A stretch of 64,000 nt of DNA. Source: Halobacillus aidingensis (GTDB lineage: Bacteria > Bacillota > Bacilli > Bacillales > Halobacillaceae). Shown here piece by piece: positions 1 to 9,933 of this stretch (positions are counted from its first letter, which is position 1; the number at the start of each line of letters is the position of its first letter). Where the stretch lies: positions 112,909-176,908 of the forward strand of contig NZ_FNIZ01000008.1 of assembly GCF_900104185.1 (NCBI RefSeq), written 5' to 3'. A model generated the notes under the pieces. The model searched no databases. It was not told the origin of the DNA and saw nothing but the letters and a program-made list of their open reading frames with translations. The position numbers and the translations under genes were made by a program.

Positions 1-182
1 TTAGGTGCAGTGACGAGACTCCAAAATGATCGAAACACGTAAGATAGTACAAAAAAACTAAAAAAACCTATGGTTCCTCTGTAGATCGCTGTATCAAAAG
101 TTGTCACTTTAGCGCTGATTGTACATACGAATAGAAAACCAAAAACAGCCGCCCATAAATTCCACAGAAGTGTCCCTTTCAT
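1..182 (-). CDS. Small hydrophobic protein, truncated at the window edge
   Basis: An open frame starts at an ATG at 182 and runs off the left edge, giving 60 visible codons with no stop. The ATG shares its A with the cheD stop (TGATG), so translation is probably coupled to cheD. The residues form two hydrophobic stretches (about 5-24 and 40-52) separated by a short charged segment, as in a small membrane protein. B. subtilis has sigD directly after cheD, so this is an extra gene at the cheD-sigD junction. I do not recognise a family and assign no function. The tight overlap and sustained open frame make it likely to be real. Confidence 0.6.
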   Translation of the reverse strand, partial: MKGTLLWNLWAAVFGFLFVCTISAKVTTFDTAIYRGTIGFFSFFVLSYVFRSFWSLVTAP

Positions 183-679
183 CAAATCACACTTTCCCCT
201 TGATTCACTTTCCTTATATGCAGGTCCGTTGTTTCAGGATTGAATTCAATCGTGCGCCCGCATCCCCCGCCGACGTCTTCAGCCAAAATCGGTATATGAA
301 GGGATTGAAGATTCCCTTTCACCGCTTCCACGTTTCTCGGGCCTATGCGCATCATGTCACTGGAAGAGGTGAATTGGAACATTTGTGCCCCACCTGCCAG
401 TTTCGCTTTTAAACGGTAGGATGAAGCTCCAGCACCTTTGAGGGCTGCCATCAAATCTTCGATGGCTGTATCTGCGTATTTCGCCCTTTTCAGCCCCTGC
501 TTTTTCGCAAGGGAAGACTCAGGCAGCATAATATGAGCCATCCCCGCCAATTTTTTCACTTCGTCATAAAGGACGATACCAACACAAGACCCAAGCCCTG
601 ATGTACGGATCAAATCTGGAGAATGAACAATTCCCATATCTCCGATACCAATTCTTACAATCTGTCCTTCCTTAATCAT
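182..679 (-). CDS. cheD: Chemoreceptor glutamine deamidase CheD
   Basis: CheD deamidates glutamines in chemoreceptors and, in Bacillus, binds and stimulates CheC. This 165-residue protein has the family catalytic region: the TSGLGSC motif with its cysteine, then the AHIMLPES histidine. The ATG at 679 is preferred over the GTG two codons upstream because a TAGGAG ribosome binding site sits nine bases before it. The gene overlaps the end of cheC by 8 bases, matching the CheC-CheD partnership. It is the last chemotaxis gene in the operon before the small membrane frame. Confidence 0.95.
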   Translation of the reverse strand: MIKEGQIVRIGIGDMGIVHSPDLIRTSGLGSCVGIVLYDEVKKLAGMAHIMLPESSLAKKQGLKRAKYADTAIEDLMAALKGAGASSYRLKAKLAGGAQMFQFTSSSDMMRIGPRNVEAVKGNLQSLHIPILAEDVGGGCGRTIEFNPETTDLHIRKVNQGESVI

Positions 680-1325
680 CTTCACGCACTCCTAAGGAAG
701 AAAAAATCTTCTGATAGGAGGAAGGATCGGGAAAAAGGAAGAAATGACCTTCCAGGAATTCACCTTCCCCTCCTTCTCCATCCGTTAGAGAAGTCTTGAT
801 GACAATGGCTGCATCACTCACTTGGGAGAGTTCAATTAACCCCATACTTAAAATAGCCCCCACCATATCTTGAGAAATCGATGGAACCGTTGATTGAATA
901 TCCAATTCTGTGAAATCGCAAAGCGCGGTAAGGTATGCACCTGATAGGATATTCCCTAATTCCTGGAGAGCAGACAAAGCCATTTCAGAACCCCCATCAA
1001 AACCCACGGAGGCGTTGGTCATAAGCTCTACAAAGTGACGGGCTTGGAAAGGAGCCATGATAAAGAACATGGTGCCCGGAGCCTCCCCTTCCATCCTTTG
1101 AAAAATGCTGACCACTTCTTTATCTGCTCCACCAGCAAGATCCATCACTTGATCAAAGTCCACCACTTCTACCCCTGGGACATGCATCTCTATTTTCTTA
1201 TGAAGCAGTTTGGACAGAGATGTAGCCGCATGACCTGAGCCTATATTGCCGATTTCTTTCAAGACGTCCAATTGAATCGGACCAAATCGTTCAGTGAAAT
1301 TCTTTGAATTAGACATAAAGCTCAT
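672..1325 (-). CDS. cheC: CheY-P phosphatase CheC
   Basis: CheC dephosphorylates CheY-P and takes part in adaptation together with CheD. The 217-residue sequence has the two family active-site helices, each with an E-x-x-N core: [12 protein letters not shown] near residue 25 and [12 protein letters not shown] near residue 122. Having both motifs intact suggests a fully active phosphatase. The reading frame overlaps the end of cheW. A second ATG three codons downstream (1316) is an equally possible start, because neither has a strong ribosome binding site. Confidence 0.95.
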   Translation of the reverse strand: MSFMSNSKNFTERFGPIQLDVLKEIGNIGSGHAATSLSKLLHKKIEMHVPGVEVVDFDQVMDLAGGADKEVVSIFQRMEGEAPGTMFFIMAPFQARHFVELMTNASVGFDGGSEMALSALQELGNILSGAYLTALCDFTELDIQSTVPSISQDMVGAILSMGLIELSQVSDAAIVIKTSLTDGEGGEGEFLEGHFFLFPDPSSYQKIFSSLGVREDD

Positions 1326-1776
1326 TCAACTCATGAACGTCATCTTTGGCAAGAACTTTTTCTAAATTCAACAAAATGAACAGCCGCTGATCCATTTTGG
1401 ATACCCCTTGGATATACGCTACCTCAACCGTGCCTACCACTTCTGGCGGAGGCTCGATGCTTTCTTCATCAAGATCCAAAACATCGTTTGCCGCATCCAC
1501 GATCAAACCGACATTCATATCATGTATTTTCACGGTGATGATCCTTGTCGCATCAGTATCGTTTACTTCTTCGATCCCGAACCTCTCTCTCAAGTCGATG
1601 ACTGGTGTAACAACCCCCCTGAGGTTCAATACCCCTTTTACAAATGATTTTGTGCCTGGGACACGGGTGATTGGCATCATCCGCTCGATGGAACCCACCA
1701 GATCAACCGGTACGGTGTATTCCTCATCATTGATTTGAAATACGATCACTTTCAGTTTTTTGTTTTCTTCTGTCAC
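1309..1776 (-). CDS. cheW: Chemotaxis coupling protein CheW
   Basis: CheW links chemoreceptors to the kinase CheA in the polar signalling array. The 155-residue protein is a single CheW-like domain, with the typical FQINDEEYTVP first strand, the VKGVLNLRGVVTPVIDLR core and the VDAANDVLDL loop. Translation starts at a GTG at 1776, supported by AAAGGAGG nine bases upstream. It follows cheA with an 18-base gap and overlaps cheC, as expected for genes whose products work in fixed ratios. Confidence 0.96.
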   Translation of the reverse strand: MTEENKKLKVIVFQINDEEYTVPVDLVGSIERMMPITRVPGTKSFVKGVLNLRGVVTPVIDLRERFGIEEVNDTDATRIITVKIHDMNVGLIVDAANDVLDLDEESIEPPPEVVGTVEVAYIQGVSKMDQRLFILLNLEKVLAKDDVHELNELYV

Positions 1777-1794
1777 TTTCTGTTCCCTCCTTTG

Positions 1795-3795
1795 TTACTT
1801 GATTAAAGCATTGCTATCCAGAATTAATGCCACTTGTCCGTCTCCTAGAATGGTCGCTCCTGAAATGGCGAAAGCGCCAGATAAGTAATCACCAAGAGAC
1901 TTCAAGACGACTTCTTGCTGTCCAATGAAAGAATTGACGACGAGAGCGGCCATCTTTTCTCCTTTTCTAACGATAACCACGGAGTAGTAGTCCTCTTCTT
2001 CCAATTCTTCCGGTACATCCAGTACATCTTTTAAAAAGAGGAGAGGAACGACTTTTCCTCGGAAGTCGATGACTTTTTTGTTATGGGCGTGCATGATCTC
2101 TTCTTTTTTCACAATGGCCGTTTCAATAATCGATGAAAGAGGAACAGCATATTTTTCTTTTTGCACTTCTACAAGCATGACGGAAATGATTGAAAGGGTG
2201 AGGGGCAACTGGATAGAGAATACACTCCCCTCATCCGGCACTGAATCAACAGAAATATTACCGCCAAGAGACTCAATCGTGCTTTTCACAACATCAAGCC
2301 CTACTCCTCTACCGGACACATCAGAAATCGTGTCAGCAGTGGAAAAACCGCTTTCCATGATTAAATCGTACACTTGAGAGTCTGTCATTGTCGCTGCCTG
2401 TTCTTCTGTGACCACATGATTGCTTACCGCTTTTCGGACGACTTTGTCCCGTGCTATGCCGCCGCCATCATCAGAGATTTCAATGAAAACATGATTTCCA
2501 CTATGATAAGCTTTCAGTTCTAGCTTTCCTGTGGCAGACTTGCCTTTGGCTTCTCTTTCTCCCGGACCCTCAATACCGTGATCGATCGCGTTCCGAATGA
2601 GGTGGACGAGTGGATCACCAATTTCATCGATGACGGTCCGATCCAGTTCTGTTTCTGCCCCGACCACACTCAAATCGATTTTCTTATTCAAATCCTTAGA
2701 GAGCTGGCGGACCATTCTAGGAAATCGATTAAACACTTGCTCGACCGGGACCATACGCATGTTCAGGATAATGCTTTGCAAGTCCCCGGAAATCCTTGTC
2801 ATTCTTTCGACCGTTTCACGCAGTTCGATGTGCTTCAGATCATCAGATATTTGTTCAAGGCGTCCCCGGTCAATGACAAGCTCCTCAAACAAATTCATAA
2901 GAGCATCCAGTCGATCAATGTTGATGCGAATCGTTTTGTTCCCTACCTGCTTTCCATCTTTCTCTTCTTTTTGAGCAGTCGGCTTTTCTTGTGCCGCCAT
3001 TTCTTTTTGTGAGGGCTTCGATTCATCTTTCGTTTCTTCAGAAATTTGATAGACAGTAACATAAACATTTTCAATTTCGGATACTTTTTTAATTTTACTC
3101 TCTATGTCCTCTGCTGCATCTTCTGTAACAAGTAAAACGTGAAAGGTGGTTTCAAATTCTTCGTTTTCCAATGCTTCTACAGAAGGGGAAGACTTGATGA
3201 CATCTCCTGCTTGCTCCAATATTTCAAAGACCATATAGACACGTGCGGCCTTTAAAAGACAATCCTCCCTTAATGCCACTTCAATCTGGTAATTGTTTTT
3301 TCCTAGTTCACTAGATTGTTCCAAGGCTGCTTTTGTATATTCATCAATCGAAAGCGTGGGGATGGTTTCATCCTGCTGTGGTGCGACTGCCACCGAAGCG
3401 ACGGCTGAACCTCCGCTCCCGTTTTCAATATTCTTCAAAAGCTCGACGACCCTCTCGACATTTCTTTCTCCTGATCCGCCTTTTGAAATATCGATGACCA
3501 TCGCTTCCAAATCATCGACAGAATCAAAAACGACATCCAAAATGCCTTCGTCCACCGTCACTTTCTCATTCCGGACCGCATCGAGGACATTTTCCATTTT
3601 GTGTGTCAAATTAGAAAGGTCTTGGTAACCCATCGTTGCCGACATGCCTTTTAATGTATGAGCAGACCTGAAGATTTCATTGACAATGGAAAGGTCCTGA
3701 GGGTTCTTTTCCAAATGTAACAGTTGGTCGTTGATGGATTGCAAGTGCTCTTTACTTTCATCAATAAAAACTTCCAAGTACTGATTGGTTTCCAT
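1795..3795 (-). CDS. cheA: Chemotaxis histidine kinase CheA
   Basis: CheA autophosphorylates in response to receptor state and passes phosphate to CheY and CheB. At 666 residues it has the full layout: an N-terminal HPt domain with His46 in AHTLKG, a P2 response-regulator binding region (about 160-255), a charged linker, the dimerisation helices (about 285-345), the HATPase with HLIRNAIDHGIE and DDGGGI boxes, and a C-terminal CheW-like domain (about 530-666). It lies between cheB and cheW in the usual order. No anomaly is seen. Confidence 0.97.
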   Translation of the reverse strand: METNQYLEVFIDESKEHLQSINDQLLHLEKNPQDLSIVNEIFRSAHTLKGMSATMGYQDLSNLTHKMENVLDAVRNEKVTVDEGILDVVFDSVDDLEAMVIDISKGGSGERNVERVVELLKNIENGSGGSAVASVAVAPQQDETIPTLSIDEYTKAALEQSSELGKNNYQIEVALREDCLLKAARVYMVFEILEQAGDVIKSSPSVEALENEEFETTFHVLLVTEDAAEDIESKIKKVSEIENVYVTVYQISEETKDESKPSQKEMAAQEKPTAQKEEKDGKQVGNKTIRINIDRLDALMNLFEELVIDRGRLEQISDDLKHIELRETVERMTRISGDLQSIILNMRMVPVEQVFNRFPRMVRQLSKDLNKKIDLSVVGAETELDRTVIDEIGDPLVHLIRNAIDHGIEGPGEREAKGKSATGKLELKAYHSGNHVFIEISDDGGGIARDKVVRKAVSNHVVTEEQAATMTDSQVYDLIMESGFSTADTISDVSGRGVGLDVVKSTIESLGGNISVDSVPDEGSVFSIQLPLTLSIISVMLVEVQKEKYAVPLSSIIETAIVKKEEIMHAHNKKVIDFRGKVVPLLFLKDVLDVPEELEEEDYYSVVIVRKGEKMAALVVNSFIGQQEVVLKSLGDYLSGAFAISGATILGDGQVALILDSNALIK

Positions 3796-3799
3796 AGGA

Positions 3800-4849
3800 C
3801 TACCTCCTTTTATTTTGAAGAGATTCTACAATACTGCGACTAATTTCATTTAATTTCTGGACGTCATCGGCAAGACCTGATTTCACAATCGCTTTTGGCA
3901 TGCCGTACACGACGCAAGTGCTTTCATCTTCTGCGATTGTGCAAACCGCTCTTCCTTGTTCCTTCATTGCGAGGATGCCTTCTAAACCATCAGCCCCCAT
4001 CCCTGTCATGATGACAGCGGTGGTGGAGATCCCTGGCAGTTTTGCAATGGAAGAAAACATCACATTCACCGAAGGTCTATGACCATTCAGGGGTCTGGAT
4101 TCATTTAAATGAATGACGAGGCGCTGGTTATGCTTTACAACTTCCATGTGATAGCCACCGGGTGCGATATAGGCAACACCGTTATGTATTTCCTCCCTAT
4201 GTTCGGCTTCCTTCACTGAAATTTCAGACAGTCGATTGAGACGAGAAGCCAAGGATTTCGTAAATCCTTTCGGCATATGTTGAACAACTAAGATCGGTGC
4301 AGGAACGCTTCCGGGAAGAGATGTCAAAACTTCCTGCAAAGCTCTTGGTCCCCCGGTGGAGGTGCCGATGGCAATGACATGGCCTTCCTCTTTCATATCG
4401 TCAGGGACACGAACTTTTTCACTAGAGCTTTCGGATGGTGGATTCACCTTGGCCTCCCCTGCAATAAGAACCTTGCGGACGACATCTTTGTCTACCTTTT
4501 CCATATCAAGAGAAATGGACCCGGATGGCTTTTGTATGAAGTCCACTGCTCCAAGACTCATGGCTTTCATCGTGCTTTCCGCCCCCTCTTGCGTCAAACT
4601 GGACACCATCACTACAGGAAGGGGGGAACTTTCCATGATCTTTTTTAATGCTTCTAATCCGTCCATCACCGGCATTTCAATATCCATCGTTACGACATCA
4701 GGACGTAAGACATCCAACTTTTTCAGACAATCTTTACCGTTCCTCGCCGTCCCAACTACATGAATCCGGTGGTCTTTTTTTAAAATTTCCGTCAAAACAC
4801 GCCTCATGAAGGCGGAATCATCGACGATTAATACCCTAATCTGCTTCAT
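3800..4849 (-). CDS. cheB: Protein-glutamate methylesterase CheB
   Basis: CheB removes methyl groups from (and deamidates) chemoreceptors and is activated by CheA phosphorylation. The N-terminal receiver domain has the acidic pair VDDS and a phosphoacceptor Asp in TMDIEMP. The C-terminal methylesterase domain (about 165-345) shows the catalytic serine in IGTSTGGP, the histidine in VVQHMP and the aspartate in TGMGADG. The ATG at 4849 is chosen because AGAGGT precedes it by a normal distance; the open frame extends seven codons further upstream. It follows flhG by 4 bases. Confidence 0.96.
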   Translation of the reverse strand: MKQIRVLIVDDSAFMRRVLTEILKKDHRIHVVGTARNGKDCLKKLDVLRPDVVTMDIEMPVMDGLEALKKIMESSPLPVVMVSSLTQEGAESTMKAMSLGAVDFIQKPSGSISLDMEKVDKDVVRKVLIAGEAKVNPPSESSSEKVRVPDDMKEEGHVIAIGTSTGGPRALQEVLTSLPGSVPAPILVVQHMPKGFTKSLASRLNRLSEISVKEAEHREEIHNGVAYIAPGGYHMEVVKHNQRLVIHLNESRPLNGHRPSVNVMFSSIAKLPGISTTAVIMTGMGADGLEGILAMKEQGRAVCTIAEDESTCVVYGMPKAIVKSGLADDVQKLNEISRSIVESLQNKRR

Positions 4850-4853
4850 CTCT

Positions 4854-5711
4854 CTACCTCTCAAAAACAAATCTCTTTAATTTATCTACGAACGAAAGAG
4901 GGGACTCATGAGAGTGGCTTTCGTTCAAATAATCACGCACCAACTCCTCAAGGGATCGGCTTACTTTGCTTTTAGGCCTGTCGATCACAAATGGCTGCTG
5001 TTTATTGACCGCTTCAAGTACAGACCTGTCATCAGGTAAAACACCTAACAAAGCCACTTCCGCTTCTAAGAATCTCTCGACCACAAGGGATAGTCGATCG
5101 AAAGTATTCCTGCCATTTTTCTCGTTAAGCGAACGGTTCACAAGGATTTTTATCGGCAGACTTTTGTCTTTATGTACAAGATGCTTAATCATCGCGTAAC
5201 CGTCCGTTAACGAAGTGGGTTCAGGAGTAGTAACAACGATCGCCTCATGGGCCGAGCTGATAAAATGCAGGCTGTCCTGAGTTGCTCCAGCTCCCATGTC
5301 GAAGAGGATATAGTCGAAAGACTTGGTCAGCTCTTCGAATTCGCTTTGAAAATAGGCGAATTTTGTTTGATCAAGTTCAAAAATGTGAGAGAGCCCCGAA
5401 CCGCCAGCAATATAAGATAAGGATTCTGGCCCTAGTTCGATAATATCACGAATCGACATTTCTTCCCGAAACAAGTCGACAAATGTACGTCTTGGTGATT
5501 TCCCCATCAAAATATCTATGTTACCCATGCCGATATCCAGATCAAAGATCAAAACCTTCTTGTCATTTCTCATGAGCTGCAACGCAAAGTTGATGCAAAA
5601 ATTCGACTTCCCCACACCGCCTTTCCCACTAGCAATGGCAATGGTTTTAGCTTGTTTTTCTCCTTCCATTTCTTGTATTCGCCTTCGAAGGACTTCAGCT
5701 TGATCTTTCAT
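4854..5711 (-). CDS. flhG: Flagellum number regulator, MinD-like ATPase FlhG
   Basis: FlhG (YlxH) is a MinD-family ATPase that works with the GTPase FlhF to control flagellar number and position. The 285-residue protein has the deviant Walker A motif GKGGVGKSN near residue 30, and the DLDIGMGN and DMGAGA switch regions. The start at 5711 has GGAGGGG seven bases upstream and lies inside the 3' end of flhF (17-base overlap), indicating coupling with its partner. The C-terminal region (VDKLKRFVF) resembles the amphipathic membrane helix of MinD-type proteins. Confidence 0.95.
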   Translation of the reverse strand: MKDQAEVLRRRIQEMEGEKQAKTIAIASGKGGVGKSNFCINFALQLMRNDKKVLIFDLDIGMGNIDILMGKSPRRTFVDLFREEMSIRDIIELGPESLSYIAGGSGLSHIFELDQTKFAYFQSEFEELTKSFDYILFDMGAGATQDSLHFISSAHEAIVVTTPEPTSLTDGYAMIKHLVHKDKSLPIKILVNRSLNEKNGRNTFDRLSLVVERFLEAEVALLGVLPDDRSVLEAVNKQQPFVIDRPKSKVSRSLEELVRDYLNESHSHESPLSFVDKLKRFVFER

Positions 5712-6798
5712 TTGCAAACCCCTCCATAATCTCTCTTGCAAGACCCATGGCCGAGGCTGTCTTAATGTCATCCGGTACATTTTGACCATCTGTCAAATAA
5801 GCGACTCCTACATCATGAGTAAGGACCATGTTTACGGCATTGCCCTTCCGTGCGGTTTCATCCGCTTTCGTGAAAATCAACTGATGGATCGGAATATCGT
5901 TGAATTGTTCGAGAATCTCGCTCATGTCGGCGAATTTACTCGTCAATCCTAAGACAAGGAAATTATCCGATTCCTCGTCAAAATCGATCATCTTCTGAAG
6001 TTCATGGATGAAGGATGAATCTCTGAAGTTTCTTCCTGCCGTATCGACAAGGACGAGGTCAAAATCCTGAAAACGTTCTTTTGCCTTCTTATAGTCCTCC
6101 ATGCTATAAGCAACTTCTAGTGGAATATCCAAAATTTTTGCATATGTCTTCAACTGATCGATGGCAGCAATGCGATAAGTATCTGTTGTAATGAAACCTA
6201 CCTTTAGTTGGTGGTTTAAAGCTGCATCCGCTGCAAGTTTCGCTAAAGTCGTTGTCTTCCCAACACCCGTCGGTCCAACTAAATGGATGAACTTCTTATC
6301 ATAAGCAGGCTTTCCAAACTTCTTTTGCTTCATAGATTCATACAGTTCCAGTCTCAGGAGATTTTCAACCTCGGCTAAATCGTCAAGGCTGGCTCCCTTT
6401 TCTAATAGACGTTCAATCATATTTCCCGCCACATCTTCAGAGATTTCCTGTCCTAAAAGGAACTGATAGGCCATTTCTAGCTTTTCAGGATAGGCTTCTT
6501 TACGATTTTGAATTAAAGACCTTAGATTTTTCAATTCTTCCATGATTTCAAGGTTCGGGTTGAAAGGCGACACCGGTTCTTCATTTCTCTCGACCGGCTT
6601 TGTCTCATGCTTCGTTTGGTGCTCATCAGACGGATCAATGGCAGCAATGACTTCTGTAATATCTTTTTTGAACAGGCCTAAAAACCCACCCGACTTCTTC
6701 ACTTTGGAATTTAGGATCACTGCATCTGTCCCCAATTCGGTTCTCACTTTTTTCATGGCTTCCGGCATTGTCGCAGCTTGAAATTTTTTTACTCTCAC
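5695..6798 (-). CDS. flhF: Flagellar SRP-type GTPase FlhF
   Basis: FlhF is the third SRP GTPase next to Ffh and FtsY. It marks the site of new flagella, and FlhG stimulates its activity. The 367-residue protein has a basic N-terminal B domain, an N domain, and a G domain with [10 protein letters not shown] (P loop), DTAGRN (G3) and TKADE (G4). The start overlaps the flhA stop by 4 bases (ATGA type). Both other family members, ffh and ftsY, are also in this window at 45-49 kb. Confidence 0.96.
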   Translation of the reverse strand: MRVKKFQAATMPEAMKKVRTELGTDAVILNSKVKKSGGFLGLFKKDITEVIAAIDPSDEHQTKHETKPVERNEEPVSPFNPNLEIMEELKNLRSLIQNRKEAYPEKLEMAYQFLLGQEISEDVAGNMIERLLEKGASLDDLAEVENLLRLELYESMKQKKFGKPAYDKKFIHLVGPTGVGKTTTLAKLAADAALNHQLKVGFITTDTYRIAAIDQLKTYAKILDIPLEVAYSMEDYKKAKERFQDFDLVLVDTAGRNFRDSSFIHELQKMIDFDEESDNFLVLGLTSKFADMSEILEQFNDIPIHQLIFTKADETARKGNAVNMVLTHDVGVAYLTDGQNVPDDIKTASAMGLAREIMEGFANERSS

Positions 6799-8825
6799 GC
6801 TACATTCACCACCCCTACACTCTGGACTTCTACCGTTGGTTCTAATTCGTTATAAGATAAAACAACGACTTGTGGTAAGAAACGATCAAGAAGTTGCTTC
6901 ACATACATCCGTACCGCTGGTGAGCATAGAAGAATGGCTGTTTCTTCCTGTAAGGACATTTGTTCCACCTGTTCCGCTATCGCTGTAATAATGGTTTGCT
7001 GACTCTCAGGATCAAGGGCTAGATAACTTCCATGCTCTGTCTGCTGAATATGATCGGCAATGATCTTTTCCACTTTTCCAGAAACGGTAATGACTTTCAC
7101 TAATTGATCGTCTTTTTTATACTGGTTCGTAATTTGCGCAGATAAAGATTGTCTCGCATATTCAGCTAACAGCTCTGTATCATTGGTCATTTTGGCAAAA
7201 TCAGCGAGCGTTTCAAAAATGACAGGCAAGTTTTTCACAGAGACATTTTCTCGTAATAATTTCGCCAGGACTTTTTGTACATCTCCGACACGAAGCGGTT
7301 CTGGCGTTACTTCTTCAACGAGTATCGGATAGGATTCTTTCAAATGATCGATCAACTGCTGTGTTTCCTGTCTTCCGAGCAGCGCATGAGCCTGCTGTTT
7401 AATGACTTCAGTAATATGTGTCGATACGACAGATGGCGGATCCACAACCGTATAACCAGATAATTCCGCTTCATCTTTCTGGTCTTCTGTAATCCATTTT
7501 GCCGGAAGACCAAACGCAGGCTCTTGGGTGTCAATGCCATCGATGCCATCATCATCTCCTGGACTCATCGCTAAGTAATGGTCCAATAAAAGCTCACCTT
7601 GAGCTACTTCGTTCCCTTTCACTTTCAGGCGGTACTCATTCGGATTCAGCTGAATATTATCTCTGATCCTTACTACCGGGATGACTATTCCTAGTTCGAT
7701 TGCCAACTGTCTTCGTATCATGACGATCCGGTCAAGGAGATCCCCTCCCTGGTTCGTATCCGCAATCGGGATCAAGGCATATCCGAATTCAAACTCAATC
7801 GGATCCATGCTGATCAAGTTCACAACGCTTTCTGGTGATTTCATTTGATCGCTCTCCGATTCATCCATCTCTTCAGGCTCTTCGAATTCCGGCTCTTTTT
7901 CCTGTCGGGATAACCAATACCCCCCAAAAGCGAGAACAGCAGCAATCAAAGTTGTCAGGAAGATTGGAATCGGTGTCAAACCAAGAAGGAAGATGGTTAC
8001 AGCAGCAATGTAAAGCAACTTCGGATACCGAAGCAGCTGACTCGTGACATCTGTACTCAAATTACCTTCAGAGGCCACCCTCGTTACAACAATACCCGTC
8101 GCTGTCGAGATGAGAAGGGCAGGAATTTGACTGACGAGACCGTCCCCTACCGTGAGACGCATGTATGTATCAATCGCTTCACTGAAAGACATCCCCATCT
8201 GCACCATACCGATGATCAGCCCGAAGATGATGTTGATCAAAACGATGATGATTCCAGCGATGGCATCCCCTTTAACGAATTTACTCGCCCCGTCCATCGC
8301 TCCATAGAAGTCGGCTTCATTTTCAATTTTTTCCCTGCGTTCTTTTGCCTGGTGTTCGTTGATCATTCCTGCATTAAGGTCTGCATCTATACTCATCTGT
8401 TTTCCCGGCATCGCGTCCAATGTGAATCGAGCCGCAACCTCAGATACCCTTTCGGCACCTTTCGTGATGACGAGAAATTGGATGATGACCAAAATGACAA
8501 AAACAACAAACCCGACTAGTGGGTTACCACCAATGACGAACGTTCCAAATGTCGCAATGACTCCACCCGCTTCTGCTTCTGAGAGAATGGAACGAGTGGT
8601 TGAAACATTCAATCCCAAGCGGAATAAAGTTAGTAATAATAACAAAGTTGGGAAGACGGCAAACTGCAGAGCTTCATCCATGTTCATAGACACAAGGATG
8701 ACAATCAGGGCTAGGGTAATATTGATTAGGATAAAAAAGCTAAGGAGCCAACCCGGCAATGGTATGACAAGCATGACGATAATTAAGATCACGCCGATAA
8801 GTACAGATAAATCTCTTGCTGACAT
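6795..8825 (-). CDS. flhA: Flagellar export gate protein FlhA
   Basis: FlhA is the nonameric export-gate component of the flagellar type III secretion system. The 676-residue protein has about eight N-terminal membrane segments (to residue ~320), with the conserved FHIPEP-type region carrying DAMPGKQMSIDADL between them. A large cytoplasmic domain (about 330-676) follows, which docks export chaperones. The length is normal for Bacilli. It follows flhB with a 17-base gap and overlaps flhF. Confidence 0.97.
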   Translation of the reverse strand: MSARDLSVLIGVILIIVMLVIPLPGWLLSFFILINITLALIVILVSMNMDEALQFAVFPTLLLLLTLFRLGLNVSTTRSILSEAEAGGVIATFGTFVIGGNPLVGFVVFVILVIIQFLVITKGAERVSEVAARFTLDAMPGKQMSIDADLNAGMINEHQAKERREKIENEADFYGAMDGASKFVKGDAIAGIIIVLINIIFGLIIGMVQMGMSFSEAIDTYMRLTVGDGLVSQIPALLISTATGIVVTRVASEGNLSTDVTSQLLRYPKLLYIAAVTIFLLGLTPIPIFLTTLIAAVLAFGGYWLSRQEKEPEFEEPEEMDESESDQMKSPESVVNLISMDPIEFEFGYALIPIADTNQGGDLLDRIVMIRRQLAIELGIVIPVVRIRDNIQLNPNEYRLKVKGNEVAQGELLLDHYLAMSPGDDDGIDGIDTQEPAFGLPAKWITEDQKDEAELSGYTVVDPPSVVSTHITEVIKQQAHALLGRQETQQLIDHLKESYPILVEEVTPEPLRVGDVQKVLAKLLRENVSVKNLPVIFETLADFAKMTNDTELLAEYARQSLSAQITNQYKKDDQLVKVITVSGKVEKIIADHIQQTEHGSYLALDPESQQTIITAIAEQVEQMSLQEETAILLCSPAVRMYVKQLLDRFLPQVVVLSYNELEPTVEVQSVGVVNVA

Positions 8826-8842
8826 AAGGGTTTACTCCTTTC

Positions 8843-9928
8843 TTACATTTTTCTTTCTAATTGATAGACATAAGCCAGCACTTCAGCAACAGCTTTATAA
8901 AACTGTTCATTAATCGGCTGGTCAATTTCTGAATGCTGGTACAAAGCTCTCGCCAACGGTCTATTTTCCACGGTGACCACGTCATTCGATTTCGCCACTT
9001 CTTTGATTTTTAGAGCGATAAAATCTACGCCCATAGCGACAACATATGGAGCATCTGACTTCGCTTCATCATACTTGATGGCGATCGCATAGTGAGTGGG
9101 ATTGGTAATGACAACATCGGCATCCGGCACCTCACTCATCATCCTCGCAGCAGACATCTGCCGCTGCTTTTCCTTGATTTTAGCTTTGATTTGAGGATCA
9201 CCTTCAATGTTCTTATGCTCATCCTTGATGTCTTTTTTGGACATGCGGATATTTTTTTCATGGTCGTATTTCTGATAGGTATAATCAAGGACGGATAAGA
9301 TCAACAAGGCTAAGGCAGATGCCAGTCCCATGATAGTCGTAATCGTTCCGAAAAATGCCAGTGCGTCTTCCACCGATTTTTGTGACATCATCATCATTTG
9401 ATCTTTGTTAACCCAAATGATGGCAAAGGTGATGACGCCGACCATACTGATTTTCAAGAGCGATTTCAGGAGCTCGACCAATGCCCTTGCTGAAAAAATC
9501 CTTTTCGCACCTTTGATGGGATCCAATTTTTTTAAATCCATTTTCAAGGGTTCTCCTGTAAACATGATCCCCACCTGAAGTAGATTCGAAGCAATCCCAG
9601 CAACGAGCGCTACACCCATAATCGGCGCGATGATTTTTGATATTTCCACGGTCATTTCTACAAACATGGCATGGGTCTGTTCTTGAGAAAGATCTTTATG
9701 TATGTACTCATTAAAGGCCACTTTGTACATGCCTTTCAGTGTCCCTTCCATATAACCACCGAGTAGGAAAAGCGTTCCGAATATAAGGAGCAGCAAAAAG
9801 CCCGTATTCACATCCTGACTTTTCGGGACCTGCCCTTTTTTTCTCGTATCTTCACGCTTCTTTGGTGTCGCTTTCTCTGTCTTTTCATCCGCAGCAAAAT
9901 ACTGGAGATCAAGCTTTAACCAAACCAT
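8843..9928 (-). CDS. flhB: Flagellar export switch protein FlhB
   Basis: FlhB sets the substrate class of the flagellar export machine, switching from rod/hook to filament proteins. The 361-residue protein has four membrane segments and a C-terminal cytoplasmic domain with the autocleavage motif NPTH (in VVITNPTHYAIA). The ATG at 9928 is preferred because GGAGG from the end of fliR lies nine bases upstream; a TTG codon three codons earlier is the alternative. A second, stand-alone FlhB-C-like protein is encoded at 37181-37492. Confidence 0.96.
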   Translation of the reverse strand: MVWLKLDLQYFAADEKTEKATPKKREDTRKKGQVPKSQDVNTGFLLLLIFGTLFLLGGYMEGTLKGMYKVAFNEYIHKDLSQEQTHAMFVEMTVEISKIIAPIMGVALVAGIASNLLQVGIMFTGEPLKMDLKKLDPIKGAKRIFSARALVELLKSLLKISMVGVITFAIIWVNKDQMMMMSQKSVEDALAFFGTITTIMGLASALALLILSVLDYTYQKYDHEKNIRMSKKDIKDEHKNIEGDPQIKAKIKEKQRQMSAARMMSEVPDADVVITNPTHYAIAIKYDEAKSDAPYVVAMGVDFIALKIKEVAKSNDVVTVENRPLARALYQHSEIDQPINEQFYKAVAEVLAYVYQLERKM

Positions 9929-9933
9929 TATTC

